From Candidatus Kapaibacterium sp. (GTDB taxonomy: Bacteria > Bacteroidota > Ignavibacteria > Kapaibacteriales > UBA2268): 64,000 nucleotides of DNA. The DNA lies in assembly GCA_023957315.1 (NCBI GenBank), contig JAMLHE010000002.1, forward strand, positions 1-64,000. The letters are read 5' to 3'. This document shows, piece by piece, positions 54,127 through 62,976 of this stretch (position 1 is the stretch's first letter; the number at the start of each line of letters is the position of its first letter). A program made the translations under genes and the position numbers. The notes beneath the pieces are model-generated. The model made no database searches and was not told the origin of the DNA. It saw nothing but the letters and a program-made list of their open reading frames with translations.

Positions 54127-54263
54127 GCTTGCCCATAACGTTTTGCAGCTACAAGAAGGTGGCGATTCGGGCGATTTCTGTTAAGTTACACAAAAGTTGA
54201 AGAGGGCTACAACCCTTGAATTTACTACTGTCCCCGCCATTTGCTATTTTACGTGTTGCAGGG
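54127..54263 (-). repeat. attC-like spacer upstream of the DUF6994-like gene
   Basis: Read on the minus strand, the spacer runs from CCCTGCAACACG (54263) to CAAAACGTTATGGGCAAGC (54127). An imperfect inverted pairing is seen between the AACACGTAAAATAGC...GGCGG arm and the CGCCACCTTCTTGTAGCTGC...AACGTT arm. It has no promoter block, unlike the other spacers. The 137-bp palindromic layout with AAC...GTT ends resembles attC sites. Confidence 0.5.
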
Positions 54264-54287
54264 AGTTTAATTATCATGATCTTAGCT

Positions 54288-55373
54288 TTATTTAATTTCC
54301 AGTAAAGGTTTAATAACTTTCTTTAGCATAAACCTCAATGCTTTAGAGGTATAGGATTTATCATTGAATGTACCTATAACATATGCTTCAGTTTGCGGAT
54401 GGAAGAACATAAAGGCGCCGGTAACACCTACGCACCCCCAGCAAAAATACTTTTCAGGCATTAACAACGGAATGGCTTTAGGCTTCCAGACAGAATAGCC
54501 ATAATCAAAGCCTATGGCAGGGAAACCCATTTTAATATCATCATAAATCATTTTATTCAAAGTAGCTTCTTTCACCAATTTGCCGTTAACCAAAGCTTTC
54601 ATGAAAACCAGGTATTCGCTCAGTGGTGCCACTACGCCTCCTCCTGCATAATCAATCTTTGCCACTCTTTTATTCTCGATAAAATTGGTGTTGAAAAGAT
54701 AGATATTCGCCGGAGGATATAGGGGTTTGTTTTTTGGTTCGGAATAACCGTTAATATAAGCATTCTCCATTTTCAAAGGCTCAAAAATCATTTCATGCAC
54801 AGCTTCGTGAAAAGATTTTTTGGTGATATTTTCGATGATTAAACCCAGCAAATAATAATTTGTATCTGTATAAAAATGTTTTTGACCAGGCTTTCCAACA
54901 GGTTTAAGGTTTGTTTTTCCCCATTCCAGTGCTTGTCTCACCGTCATTTCAAGGTTTGGGTCGTTCATTATCTTTTTAAGTAATAGGAAAAAGACATCAT
55001 TTAACCCCGATGTTTGTTTCAGTAAATTTTTGATGCTGATATCAGACGAGAAGTCTTTGCCCTTATAGACATGCAATGCACTCATCAGTTCTGTATCAAG
55101 GTATTTTGAAATTTTGTCCTCAAAAGATAGTAGCCCTTTATCGTGCAGCATACTTATGACAGTTGCTGTAAAGAGTTTGCCTACGGATGCAAGGTGGTTG
55201 GCTTGCTTCGGATTTGCCTGAAATTCTCCCGTCTTACCTTCCGAAATATTGATTTCAATTCCTAGCTTTTCGGAATGAACAAGCAGATAAGCATTCTTTA
55301 CTTTTTTATCATTTTGTACTTGCTGCCTAAAATTGGACTCAATTTCCTCCTTGACTGTAGCTATGTTTTTCAT
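54288..55373 (-). CDS. Serine hydrolase of the beta-lactamase/PBP-C superfamily
   Basis: The protein has 361 residues with no clear signal peptide. The SxxK motif is ASVGKLFTA near 63-71, and the second motif is YTDTNYYLLG near 165 (Y-x-N-like DTN). A late G-rich strand, CVGVTGAFMFF, takes the place of KTG. Members are peptidases or esterases and most are not true beta-lactamases. It has its own promoter at 55467-55497 and is flanked on both sides by the recurrent spacers. Confidence 0.82.
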   Translation of the reverse strand: MKNIATVKEEIESNFRQQVQNDKKVKNAYLLVHSEKLGIEINISEGKTGEFQANPKQANHLASVGKLFTATVISMLHDKGLLSFEDKISKYLDTELMSALHVYKGKDFSSDISIKNLLKQTSGLNDVFFLLLKKIMNDPNLEMTVRQALEWGKTNLKPVGKPGQKHFYTDTNYYLLGLIIENITKKSFHEAVHEMIFEPLKMENAYINGYSEPKNKPLYPPANIYLFNTNFIENKRVAKIDYAGGGVVAPLSEYLVFMKALVNGKLVKEATLNKMIYDDIKMGFPAIGFDYGYSVWKPKAIPLLMPEKYFCWGCVGVTGAFMFFHPQTEAYVIGTFNDKSYTSKALRFMLKKVIKPLLEIK

Positions 55374-55697
55374 TTATTTATATCTGATTTAAAATTATTG
55401 ATATACAGGATATTTCCTAATTGCCCATACAACTCATTTATTTATGTACTCTCGATAAATGATACGCAAATCTAAGGAAATATTTCTTAATTTCAAAATT
55501 TATAGCGATTGCGAAAGCAAGACCGTCATGAAATTGACCAGTTACAACTACTTTTGATACGAGCTGAAATGCTCGGGAACGCACTATCTGCCAAATTATT
55601 TATACACCTTGTTATAGCCATGTGCTTTGTTATTAGTTATTTAATTGTCTGCCAAGCTTTCAGTGTCCATAAGCAGTTTGTGATATCTTTCATTTTC
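55374..55697. other. 324-bp spacer between the serine hydrolase and the kinase cluster
   Basis: No gene is visible. On the minus strand it holds, in order, GGCAGACAATTAAATAA (plus copy 55637-55655), the boundary CTATAACAAGGTG (55617-55605), a CGAGC-TGAAAT-GCTCG hairpin near 55560-55575, the promoter at 55467-55497, and the TAAATAAATGAGTTGTATGGGC leader. The first and last blocks are repeated at the other end of the kinase cluster. Confidence 0.65.
55421..55497 (-). promoter_or_regulatory. Promoter and conserved leader of the serine hydrolase
   Basis: On the minus strand TTTG (55497-55494) is followed after 19 bp by TAGATTTG (55474-55467). Then come GAGAGTACATAAATAAATG and AGTTGTATGGGC. Bases 55431-55461 match 62901-62931 at 29 of 31 positions. 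Confidence 0.8.
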
Positions 55698-56861
55698 TTA
55701 GTTTTTTTCATTGAAGCCTTGTTTACTCATTACCGGTAACTCAAAGCATATTTTTGTTCCTTTTCCTAATTCACTTTCTATTTTGATATTCCCGTTATTT
55801 TTCTCCACAAACTCTTTGCAAAGTATCATCCCAAACCCACTGCCTTTTTCGTTGTTAGTTCCAAGTGTGGTAAATCCTGCGGTGATGTCAAAAATTTTAT
55901 TGATGTCATCTTCTTTTATTCCCACTCCTGTATCTTCAACAGAAATAATCACTCCTCCATTTGTTGTTTTTTCTGATTTTATAGTGACAGTTCCGTTTTG
56001 AGGTGTAAATTTTACAGCATTGGTTAACAGGTTACGCATAACCGTTGCAATCATATCTGTGTCGGCATAAAATGAGAGATTATCTGAAGTTAGATTGCTG
56101 ATGGTGATATTTTTTTGGGCTGCCATTGGCCAAATAGGTTCCATTGAATTATCGACAAAAGTTTTCAGCATTGCTATTTTTGGATATATTTTTTTCTCAT
56201 CCGATTGCAAGCGTGCCCAATCGAGGAGTGTTTCCATTAATTCCACCGCAATGTTTCCACTGTTTAGGCATGAGTTCATTGCCTGCTTTCTCATTTCATC
56301 ATCAAAATCATTATAATCTTCAACCAGTAATTTAAGAAAAGAAACAACAGTTTTTACCGGTCCCCTTAAATCGTGGGAAATTAAAGCGATTAAACGTTCT
56401 TTGGCATGGTTGGTCTCCATTAATTGGGCGTTTATCCTCACCATCTCCGCATCTTTTTCCTTTAATTGCAGCAGGATATTGTTTCGCTCAATTGCATGCA
56501 TAATTGAATCTGTAATTAAACGGGTATTGTTTAATCCTTTAACAATATAGTTTTGTGCTCCCATATTAATTGCTTTCCGACCTGTGTCATCATCGTCAAG
56601 CCCTGTAATAACCACAATAGGAAGATGCTTGACCTTTTCAACCATTTTTTCTACAGCTTCCAGCCCCTGGCTGTCGGGTAACCCAAGATCCAGCAGAACA
56701 ATATCAACATCATCTTTTTCTACCAGTTCAAGACCGGCCTTTAATGTATCTGCAATAGAAATGCTAAAAGTGAATCGTTTGCTTTCCAGCAAAAGTTCTT
56801 CAATCAGCATTGCATCACCGGGATTGTCTTCTATCAATAGAATTTTGAGATTTTTCTTCAT
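55698..56861 (-). CDS. Hybrid receiver-histidine kinase
   Basis: The protein has 387 residues and is cytoplasmic. The N-terminal receiver domain has its phosphorylated Asp at D58 (IVLLDLGLPDSQG). A HisKA domain follows with H163 in LIALISHDLRGPVKT. The HATPase domain shows the N box (MRNLLTNAVKF), G1 (VEDTGVGIKED) and G2 (EKGSGFGMILCKEF). This receiver-first order lets phosphorylation of the receiver control the kinase. It is the last gene of a five-gene kinase run read on the minus strand, 59 bp after the single receiver gene. Confidence 0.92.
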   Translation of the reverse strand: MKKNLKILLIEDNPGDAMLIEELLLESKRFTFSISIADTLKAGLELVEKDDVDIVLLDLGLPDSQGLEAVEKMVEKVKHLPIVVITGLDDDDTGRKAINMGAQNYIVKGLNNTRLITDSIMHAIERNNILLQLKEKDAEMVRINAQLMETNHAKERLIALISHDLRGPVKTVVSFLKLLVEDYNDFDDEMRKQAMNSCLNSGNIAVELMETLLDWARLQSDEKKIYPKIAMLKTFVDNSMEPIWPMAAQKNITISNLTSDNLSFYADTDMIATVMRNLLTNAVKFTPQNGTVTIKSEKTTNGGVIISVEDTGVGIKEDDINKIFDITAGFTTLGTNNEKGSGFGMILCKEFVEKNNGNIKIESELGKGTKICFELPVMSKQGFNEKN

Positions 56862-56920
56862 TTTTTTATTTTGGTTACCTTGGTCTATAAATATTATAAT
56901 TATTAGCTTTACTTGCCATT

Positions 56921-57373
56921 TTATTTTTTGGGCAGCGTCACAATGCTTATCCAGAAGTTTTCGATGGAGTTAACCACTTCAATAAACTTATCGAGGTCGA
57001 GTGGTTTGGAGATATAACAGTTCGCATGAAGGTTATAAGTTTTCAAAATATCCTCCTCCGCTCTCGATGTTGTGAGGATGACAATTGGAATGCTTCTTAG
57101 ATCTTCGTCTTCTTTTACAATTTTCAGCACTTCACGCCCGTCCACTTTGGGCATATTCAAATCGAGCAGAATTAAATCAGGACGTGGCACATCCTGGTAT
57201 TTTCCTTTTTTGTAAAGAAAATCCAGAGCTTCCTGTCCGTCAACAACAACGTGCAACTGGTTTTTCAGTTTGCTCTCTTCCAGAGCCTCTTTAGCTAAAT
57301 CCGCATCTCCCGGGCTATCCTCAGCGAGCAGGATGTCAATCGGTTTTAGTTCTTCAATTTTTTTGTCATTCAT
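56921..57373 (-). CDS. Single-domain response regulator (Rcp1-like)
   Basis: The 150-residue stand-alone receiver has DILLAEDSPGDADLAKEAL for the acidic pair, D near 71 in LILLDLNMPKVDGRE, T in VILTTSRAEED and K in SKPLDLDKF. The sequence is close to the receivers that partner phytochrome-type kinases. It has no output domain, so it probably relays phosphate. It sits between a hybrid kinase and the large PAS kinase, which is the likely donor. Confidence 0.93.
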   Translation of the reverse strand: MNDKKIEELKPIDILLAEDSPGDADLAKEALEESKLKNQLHVVVDGQEALDFLYKKGKYQDVPRPDLILLDLNMPKVDGREVLKIVKEDEDLRSIPIVILTTSRAEEDILKTYNLHANCYISKPLDLDKFIEVVNSIENFWISIVTLPKK

Positions 57374-57415
57374 GATAATTCCCTTTTAATGGTTTATGAT
57401 TATATCTCATTCAAT

Positions 57416-60400
57416 TTAATTTTTTAGTGTAAAGAAAAATGTTGTTCCCTTGTTTTCTTCCGATTCAAACCAAATTTCGCCTTCGTGCCGCTGAACAATC
57501 CTTTTACAAATAGCCAATCCGATTCCGGTACCTTTATATTGAGCAGCACCGTGTAGGCGTTGGAAAATAACGAATACTTTCTCATTGAATTTTTCATCAA
57601 TACCAATCCCGTTGTCTTTAATGCTGAACAACCACTTCTCTTTTTGCTTTTGGGCATTAATTTCTATAAGCGGTTTCTCATCGGGCTTGCTGAATTTTAA
57701 GGCATTGCCGATAAGGTTCAGGAATAAGCGCTCGATTTGCGAGGAATCGGCATTAATTAGCGGTAAATTTCCAATTTTAATTTGGGCGCCGGTTTCATCT
57801 ATCCGCGCATGAAGGTTTTTTAAGGCATTTTTCACCACCTCATTGGTATCGGTTTGGGTGAATTCATCGCCGCGGGTGGAGATGCGCGAAAAGTCGAGCA
57901 GGTCGTTAATCAGATTTTGCATACGGTTGGCGCCGTCCACTGCATAATAAATGTATTTATCAGCGCGTTCGTCCAATTGTCCTTTGTAGCGGCGCTGGAG
58001 CAATTGGGTATAACTTGCAACCATGCGCAGCGGCTCTTGCAAATCGTGCGATGCCACATAAGCGAAACGTTCCAGTTCTTCGTTGGAGCGCCGGAGGTTT
58101 TCTATCGAAACTTTTAGTTGTTCCTGTGCCTTTTCTTTTTCTTTTTCGATTTTTTTACGCTGCGAAATATCGAGGGCAACACCCAATAAATGCGGTTTTC
58201 CTTCAATTTCAATGGTACGTCCGGTAAAGTAGAATGGGGTGGGGGTTTTGCCTTTCACCATCAAATCTCCCTCAACGGAAGATTCTCCTTCTTTAAACAC
58301 AGACTCAATGGAATTGGTGATTATATCTTTATGGTAATCGGCGAAATAATCGAGTGGCGATTTTTCGGCTATTTCCTGAGGAGAGAACCCTGAAAGTTCC
58401 TCCAGCATTTTGTTCCATTTGATGAATTTCCCATTTTCGTTGAACAGGTAAAATATACCGGGCAGTGCATTGACAACCGTTTCGCTAAACTCTTTTTCAC
58501 GAATAATGGCTTCTTCTGCTTTTCGTTGTTCGGTAACATCGATAAAAGTTGCCAGAACATCCTTTCCGAATGTAATACCGGAAATAATTATTTGCCTGAC
58601 TTCTCCGTTTTTGCAAGTTACATTGTAAACATCCGATTTAATGTCGGTTCCATTTTCGATGGAATACTGAACTGCCTCATCCCAGTTTTTCAGGACCCAT
58701 TCGCGGTACTTTTTATCAGGATAGGCTTTTTCCCACCATTGGTCAATGCTTGGGATATCTTCGAGAGAATAACCTAAATGGTTTTTGAAGCGATTGTTTA
58801 TGGATTCCATTTTGCCGTCTTCCTTAACATGAGCAAGTGGGATGGAAACTGAATTAAAGAGGTTGCGGAATTTTTCTTCGCTCTTTATTAGCTTTTGTTC
58901 AGATTCGACAGCTTCCGTTACATCAAAAACCGAGGACTGAAAGCCAATTTTTTTACCATTGGAATTGTACAAAATGCTTGCATTGGCCTGAGCAATAAAT
59001 GTAGATCCGTCTTTTTTCAATGCGGTAAAAGTGCCCTGCCATTTTCCTTCAGTAGTTAACCCTGCGAGAATTTTTCCGGCTTCTTCTTCATATTTAATAA
59101 AAATTGGAATGGGTTGTCCCAGTACTTCATCTTCTGATTTGTATCCCCAAATATTTAAAAATGATTGGTTTACACTGGTTAAATTCCCTGCAAGATCGGC
59201 AGTACTATTAGCTGCAACAGAAGATTCATAAACAAGATTTTTTAATATCAATTCATTTTCCTGCTGTTTTTTCTCGCTTACATCACGAATAACTGCCAGC
59301 ATGTGTACTTGGTTATTGAAGTTTATAAGCGAACCGTGAAATTCGGTGAAAAAGGTGGTTTGGTCTTTTCGCACATCCTCTGTCTCGCCCTCATAAAATC
59401 CTTTATCCTGAATATCTTTAATGAATTCTGAAAATTTATAATGGTGGTCGGGGTGTATTAATTCGGTAGCTGTTTTGCCAATCATTTCATCGTATGCATA
59501 CCCGTACATTTTACATGCAGAAGGATTTGCCTCAACTATTTTGCCCTCCATGCTGGCAATGATAAAGGCATCGGTTGCCGATTCAAAAATGGAACGATGT
59601 TTCTCCTCGCTTTGCTTCAGTTTTTGCTGCCCCTCCACCAACTTCGATATATCGTGGAAAATACCGAGTATATAGGGTTTTTTTTCAATTTCGACCATGG
59701 AGGCTTTTATTTGCACCTGTTTCCGTTTGCCCGTTTTGGTCATTACTTCGGAATTTACTGAAACGTTGGGTTGCCCCTGTAGTTTATTGAATTTTTCAAC
59801 CTGCTCCTGCATGATATCTTCCGGATGCAGTTTCGATTGGTGCAATCCGATCAATTCGTCGCGGCTCATCTCCATCAATCGTTCGGCAGCAGGATTTACA
59901 TCGTGCACCAGTCCGGTTAATGGGTCAGCAATTAGTATTGCGCTCGGGTCGTTTTCAAACAGCCCTTTAAATTTTTTCTCACTTTGCTTAATGAGTTCTT
60001 CTGCTTCTTTTTGCGCTGTTATATCGGTATGCGCGCCAAACATGCGGGTTACATTTCCCTTTTCATCTTTTACTGATGCAGCTTCATTGTGAATCCACAC
60101 GTAATAGCCTGCCTTATGCCGGAACCGGAATTCGACGATAAATTTTTCGCTTGGATTTTTCAGGTAATCGTCCACTGCTTTTAGCATGCGCTCTTTGTCT
60201 TCAGGATGAAGGAGTTTTACCCAATTACCGAAATCATTTTCCAATTCTTCGTCGCGGTATCCCACCTGCATTTTCCAGACGGGTGAAAAATAGACTACAT
60301 TATTAAAAACATCCCAGTCCCACAAACCATGGCTGGTGGCTTCGTTTACTAGACTAAAGCGTTCTTCGCTTTCCATTAACTGCTTTTGTTTTTCTTCTAT

Positions 60401-61246
60401 GATTTGTAGTGCTTCATTTTTTTCATTATTGATAGTTTGAATTCGCAAGAATAAGTAACCCAAAAAAGCCAAAAATGCAATTAAACGGATAATGTGCCAC
60501 AACCACCAACTGTCGGACCATGCCTCCGAATACTGAAAAGTAAAACCTACAATGGCAGAAGAGACAGCCGTAAAAAGAAGAAGGAGTACTCCCAGATTTT
60601 TTTCCTGAATGTAAATGCTTATTATTTTAATAGCACTTATTAGAAAGAACAATCCTGCTATTAAATTTATCCGGTTGGCAGTTGGGGTAAACACATTGTT
60701 GTGAACCATCTCAGGAAATATATCCTGGTTAAGCAAGGATATAATGCCCAGCAAAATCGTGATGCTACCAACCACAAGCAATAACTTAGATTTGACTTTA
60801 TCTGCATTTATTTTCCACGGAAGAACAAACAAGGCAAAGAAGAAACCGCCTGCCAACAAGGCAATGCTATGGGTGAAAACAAATCCGTGGCTTATTTTAT
60901 AAAAGGAATGAAACAAGTCGCAAAGTCCCATAGCTAAAAAACCGGCAGAAAGGAATATATAAGAGGACTTATATTTCCCAAATAACACCTGCAAAGGCAT
61001 AAATGCAACCAATATGGCTGCTATTGCTCCCACCGCTTCAATTGATGAATGTAATGGATAATCGACAACATCTGTATAATTCCAGAAAAGTTGCGGCAAT
61101 AAAATATTAACAATCGAAAAAGAAATTAAAATAAGCAGCAGCGCAAGCAGCAAATAGTGCACCCATCCGAATGCCTTGATTTGGTCTTCAGTAATTATGA
61201 CAGGATTATCCTTTGGGGTGATGGCTTTTGTATTGCTGTCTTTCAT
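57416..61246 (-). CDS. Large multi-PAS membrane histidine kinase
   Basis: The protein has 1276 residues. Residues 25-275 contain about eight membrane segments of a MASE-type sensor (LCDLFHSFYKISHGFVFTHS). Six PAS/PAC units follow from about 290 to 1050, with PAC endings such as FGAHTDITAQKEAEE and LGIFHDISKLVEGQ. The transmitter starts near 1055 with ERFAYVASHDLQEPLRMV, the phytochrome-like H box, and ends in a HATPase with FVIFQRLHG and TGIGLAICKRIVQRHEG. It has no receiver. The adjacent Rcp1-like regulator is the probable acceptor. Confidence 0.93.
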   Translation of the reverse strand: MKDSNTKAITPKDNPVIITEDQIKAFGWVHYLLLALLLILISFSIVNILLPQLFWNYTDVVDYPLHSSIEAVGAIAAILVAFMPLQVLFGKYKSSYIFLSAGFLAMGLCDLFHSFYKISHGFVFTHSIALLAGGFFFALFVLPWKINADKVKSKLLLVVGSITILLGIISLLNQDIFPEMVHNNVFTPTANRINLIAGLFFLISAIKIISIYIQEKNLGVLLLLFTAVSSAIVGFTFQYSEAWSDSWWLWHIIRLIAFLAFLGYLFLRIQTINNEKNEALQIIEEKQKQLMESEERFSLVNEATSHGLWDWDVFNNVVYFSPVWKMQVGYRDEELENDFGNWVKLLHPEDKERMLKAVDDYLKNPSEKFIVEFRFRHKAGYYVWIHNEAASVKDEKGNVTRMFGAHTDITAQKEAEELIKQSEKKFKGLFENDPSAILIADPLTGLVHDVNPAAERLMEMSRDELIGLHQSKLHPEDIMQEQVEKFNKLQGQPNVSVNSEVMTKTGKRKQVQIKASMVEIEKKPYILGIFHDISKLVEGQQKLKQSEEKHRSIFESATDAFIIASMEGKIVEANPSACKMYGYAYDEMIGKTATELIHPDHHYKFSEFIKDIQDKGFYEGETEDVRKDQTTFFTEFHGSLINFNNQVHMLAVIRDVSEKKQQENELILKNLVYESSVAANSTADLAGNLTSVNQSFLNIWGYKSEDEVLGQPIPIFIKYEEEAGKILAGLTTEGKWQGTFTALKKDGSTFIAQANASILYNSNGKKIGFQSSVFDVTEAVESEQKLIKSEEKFRNLFNSVSIPLAHVKEDGKMESINNRFKNHLGYSLEDIPSIDQWWEKAYPDKKYREWVLKNWDEAVQYSIENGTDIKSDVYNVTCKNGEVRQIIISGITFGKDVLATFIDVTEQRKAEEAIIREKEFSETVVNALPGIFYLFNENGKFIKWNKMLEELSGFSPQEIAEKSPLDYFADYHKDIITNSIESVFKEGESSVEGDLMVKGKTPTPFYFTGRTIEIEGKPHLLGVALDISQRKKIEKEKEKAQEQLKVSIENLRRSNEELERFAYVASHDLQEPLRMVASYTQLLQRRYKGQLDERADKYIYYAVDGANRMQNLINDLLDFSRISTRGDEFTQTDTNEVVKNALKNLHARIDETGAQIKIGNLPLINADSSQIERLFLNLIGNALKFSKPDEKPLIEINAQKQKEKWLFSIKDNGIGIDEKFNEKVFVIFQRLHGAAQYKGTGIGLAICKRIVQRHEGEIWFESEENKGTTFFFTLKN

Positions 61247-61258
61247 GTTTTTTCCGGT

Positions 61259-62872
61259 TTAATTATTTATAGTGAGAACTAGTGTTTCATGTTCTGAATA
61301 TTTTTTTATCAATTTCAGCAAATCTACCTTATTTACTGGTTTGGAGATGTAATCGTCGCAACCGGCTGCAAGGGCTTTTTCCCGGTCGCCTTGAAGGGCA
61401 TAAGCGGTTTGTGCAATAATGACAACCTCTTTGTTAAATTTTCGAATTTGCATTGTGGCTTCGTATCCATCCATGCCGGGAATTTTAATGTCCATCAAAA
61501 TAACATCGATATCAGGATTTGACTGTGCCATTTCAACAGCTTTTGTTCCGGAATATGAATGTAGCATTTTGCCTGCAATATTCTTTAAAATGATAGATAA
61601 GTGCAAATAGTTGGTTTCATCATCCTCAACAACCAAAATTTTCAACCTTTTATCTGTTGCATCATGTATTTCAGCTACCGGCTCAACTAATTGTTCTGCC
61701 CTTTTAGAAGTTGCTTGTTCTGTAGGCAAACTGAAATAAAACGTTGTTCCAAGGTCCTCTTTTGATTCCACCCAGATTTTTCCATTATTCTTTTCGATAA
61801 ATTCTTTACATAGAATTAATCCTAATCCGGTTCCCTTTTCATTTTGAGTACCATGAGTTGAATTATTATCACCTATCGTGAATATGTTATCAATTCTTTC
61901 TTTAGATATTCCAACTCCATTGTCAATTATAGTAATTGTCAAATCATTTTTGTGGAATGAGGATAGAACTGATATTTTCCCTCCGGGATAGCTGAATTTT
62001 ATGGCATTTGTTAATATATTTCTCAATACCGTACTTATCATCTCACTATCTGCAAAAACTTGAGCATCTAAAGGCATCCGGTTTTCAATTACGATATTTT
62101 TTTGTTCAGCAGTTGATTTTACTAACAAAAGTACATCGCTTATAAGATTGGAGATATTTAGGTATTTAGGGCTAAAAGGCATTCTACCGGATTCTATTTG
62201 CGACCATATCATTAAGTTGGATAATAAATCCATTGCCTTTTTAGAAGAATTTGATATGACACCTGCAATTTCACCAATTTTGTGATAGTTTTTCTCTTTA
62301 ATTTCTTCAAACAAATAATCGCTAAATCCAATAATTGAATTGAATGGTGATTTCAAATCGTGAGCAATTATAGAGAAGAATTTATCTTTTGTCGCATTCA
62401 ATTCAATCAATCTTAATTCATTGTCTTTGATTTCGGTTATATCGTAACATGAGCCGATATATCCCAAGAAGGAATTATCTAAATCGTAAAATGGTCTCCC
62501 AAAATCACGTATCCAACGATATTCGCCATATTTGTTTTTCATGCGATATTCCATTAAAAAGGCTTCTCTTTTGTCAAAGGCAGTCACATATGTTTGTACG
62601 CAAAAATCAAAATCGTCAGGATGTACACCTTCTGCCCAACCATTTCCGAATTCCTGTTCCATTGTTCTCCCTGTGAATTCAAGCCATGTCTTATTAAAAT
62701 AGTCACATAATTTGTCCAAACGGGAACGCCAAATCAAAGCAGGAAATTCTTCGAAAATTTTTAAGTACAATTCTTTTGCTTGAGAAATTTCAATTTGCTC
62801 TTTTTTAAGAATCGCATTCTCAATTTCAAGCTTTTCAATTCTTTCTTTTAATAATGTAGTTTCTTTATCCAT
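61259..62872 (-). CDS. PAS-histidine kinase-receiver hybrid
   Basis: The protein has 537 residues with no membrane segment. It begins with a short coiled coil (1-30) and a PAS_3 domain (30-155, WRSRLDKLCDYFNKTWLEFTG, HPDDFDF). HisKA follows (FFSIIAHDLKSPFNSIIGFSD, H near 172), then HATPase (LRNILTNAIKF, GTGLGLILCKEF) and a C-terminal receiver with VILMDIKIPGMDGYEA and ISKPVNKVDLLKLI. It is 12 bp upstream of the large kinase gene and likely cotranscribed with it. Phosphotransfer within the chain is expected. Confidence 0.93.
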   Translation of the reverse strand: MDKETTLLKERIEKLEIENAILKKEQIEISQAKELYLKIFEEFPALIWRSRLDKLCDYFNKTWLEFTGRTMEQEFGNGWAEGVHPDDFDFCVQTYVTAFDKREAFLMEYRMKNKYGEYRWIRDFGRPFYDLDNSFLGYIGSCYDITEIKDNELRLIELNATKDKFFSIIAHDLKSPFNSIIGFSDYLFEEIKEKNYHKIGEIAGVISNSSKKAMDLLSNLMIWSQIESGRMPFSPKYLNISNLISDVLLLVKSTAEQKNIVIENRMPLDAQVFADSEMISTVLRNILTNAIKFSYPGGKISVLSSFHKNDLTITIIDNGVGISKERIDNIFTIGDNNSTHGTQNEKGTGLGLILCKEFIEKNNGKIWVESKEDLGTTFYFSLPTEQATSKRAEQLVEPVAEIHDATDKRLKILVVEDDETNYLHLSIILKNIAGKMLHSYSGTKAVEMAQSNPDIDVILMDIKIPGMDGYEATMQIRKFNKEVVIIAQTAYALQGDREKALAAGCDDYISKPVNKVDLLKLIKKYSEHETLVLTINN

Positions 62873-62890
62873 ATTAGTCTTTTATTTCAG

Positions 62891-62945
62891 CCTTGTCTAT
62901 AACTCATTTATTTACGTACTCTCAATAAATGGTTAGGCAAGTCTA
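62891..62945 (-). promoter_or_regulatory. Conserved leader upstream of the kinase cluster
   Basis: On the minus strand TTAGACTTG (near 62946-62938) resembles the -7 element but no -33 is evident. It is followed by GAGAGTACGTAAATAAATG and AGTTATAGACAAGGC. The 31-bp block 62901-62931 matches 55431-55461 at 29 positions. Confidence 0.55.
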
Positions 62946-62976
62946 ATAATATAATTATTTAATTGTCTGCCAACTT

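Noticed and set aside
54288-55373. Beta-lactamase resistance gene
   Set aside because: It has SxxK but not the KTG and other class-specific motifs; the broader serine hydrolase call is safer.
55374-62976. Classical integron (IntI plus attC array)
   Set aside because: No integrase gene is in the window, and the spacers are long (125-190 bp), mostly carry promoters and do not all show a strict RYYYAAC/GTTRRRY pair. Kept only as a cassette-like hypothesis.
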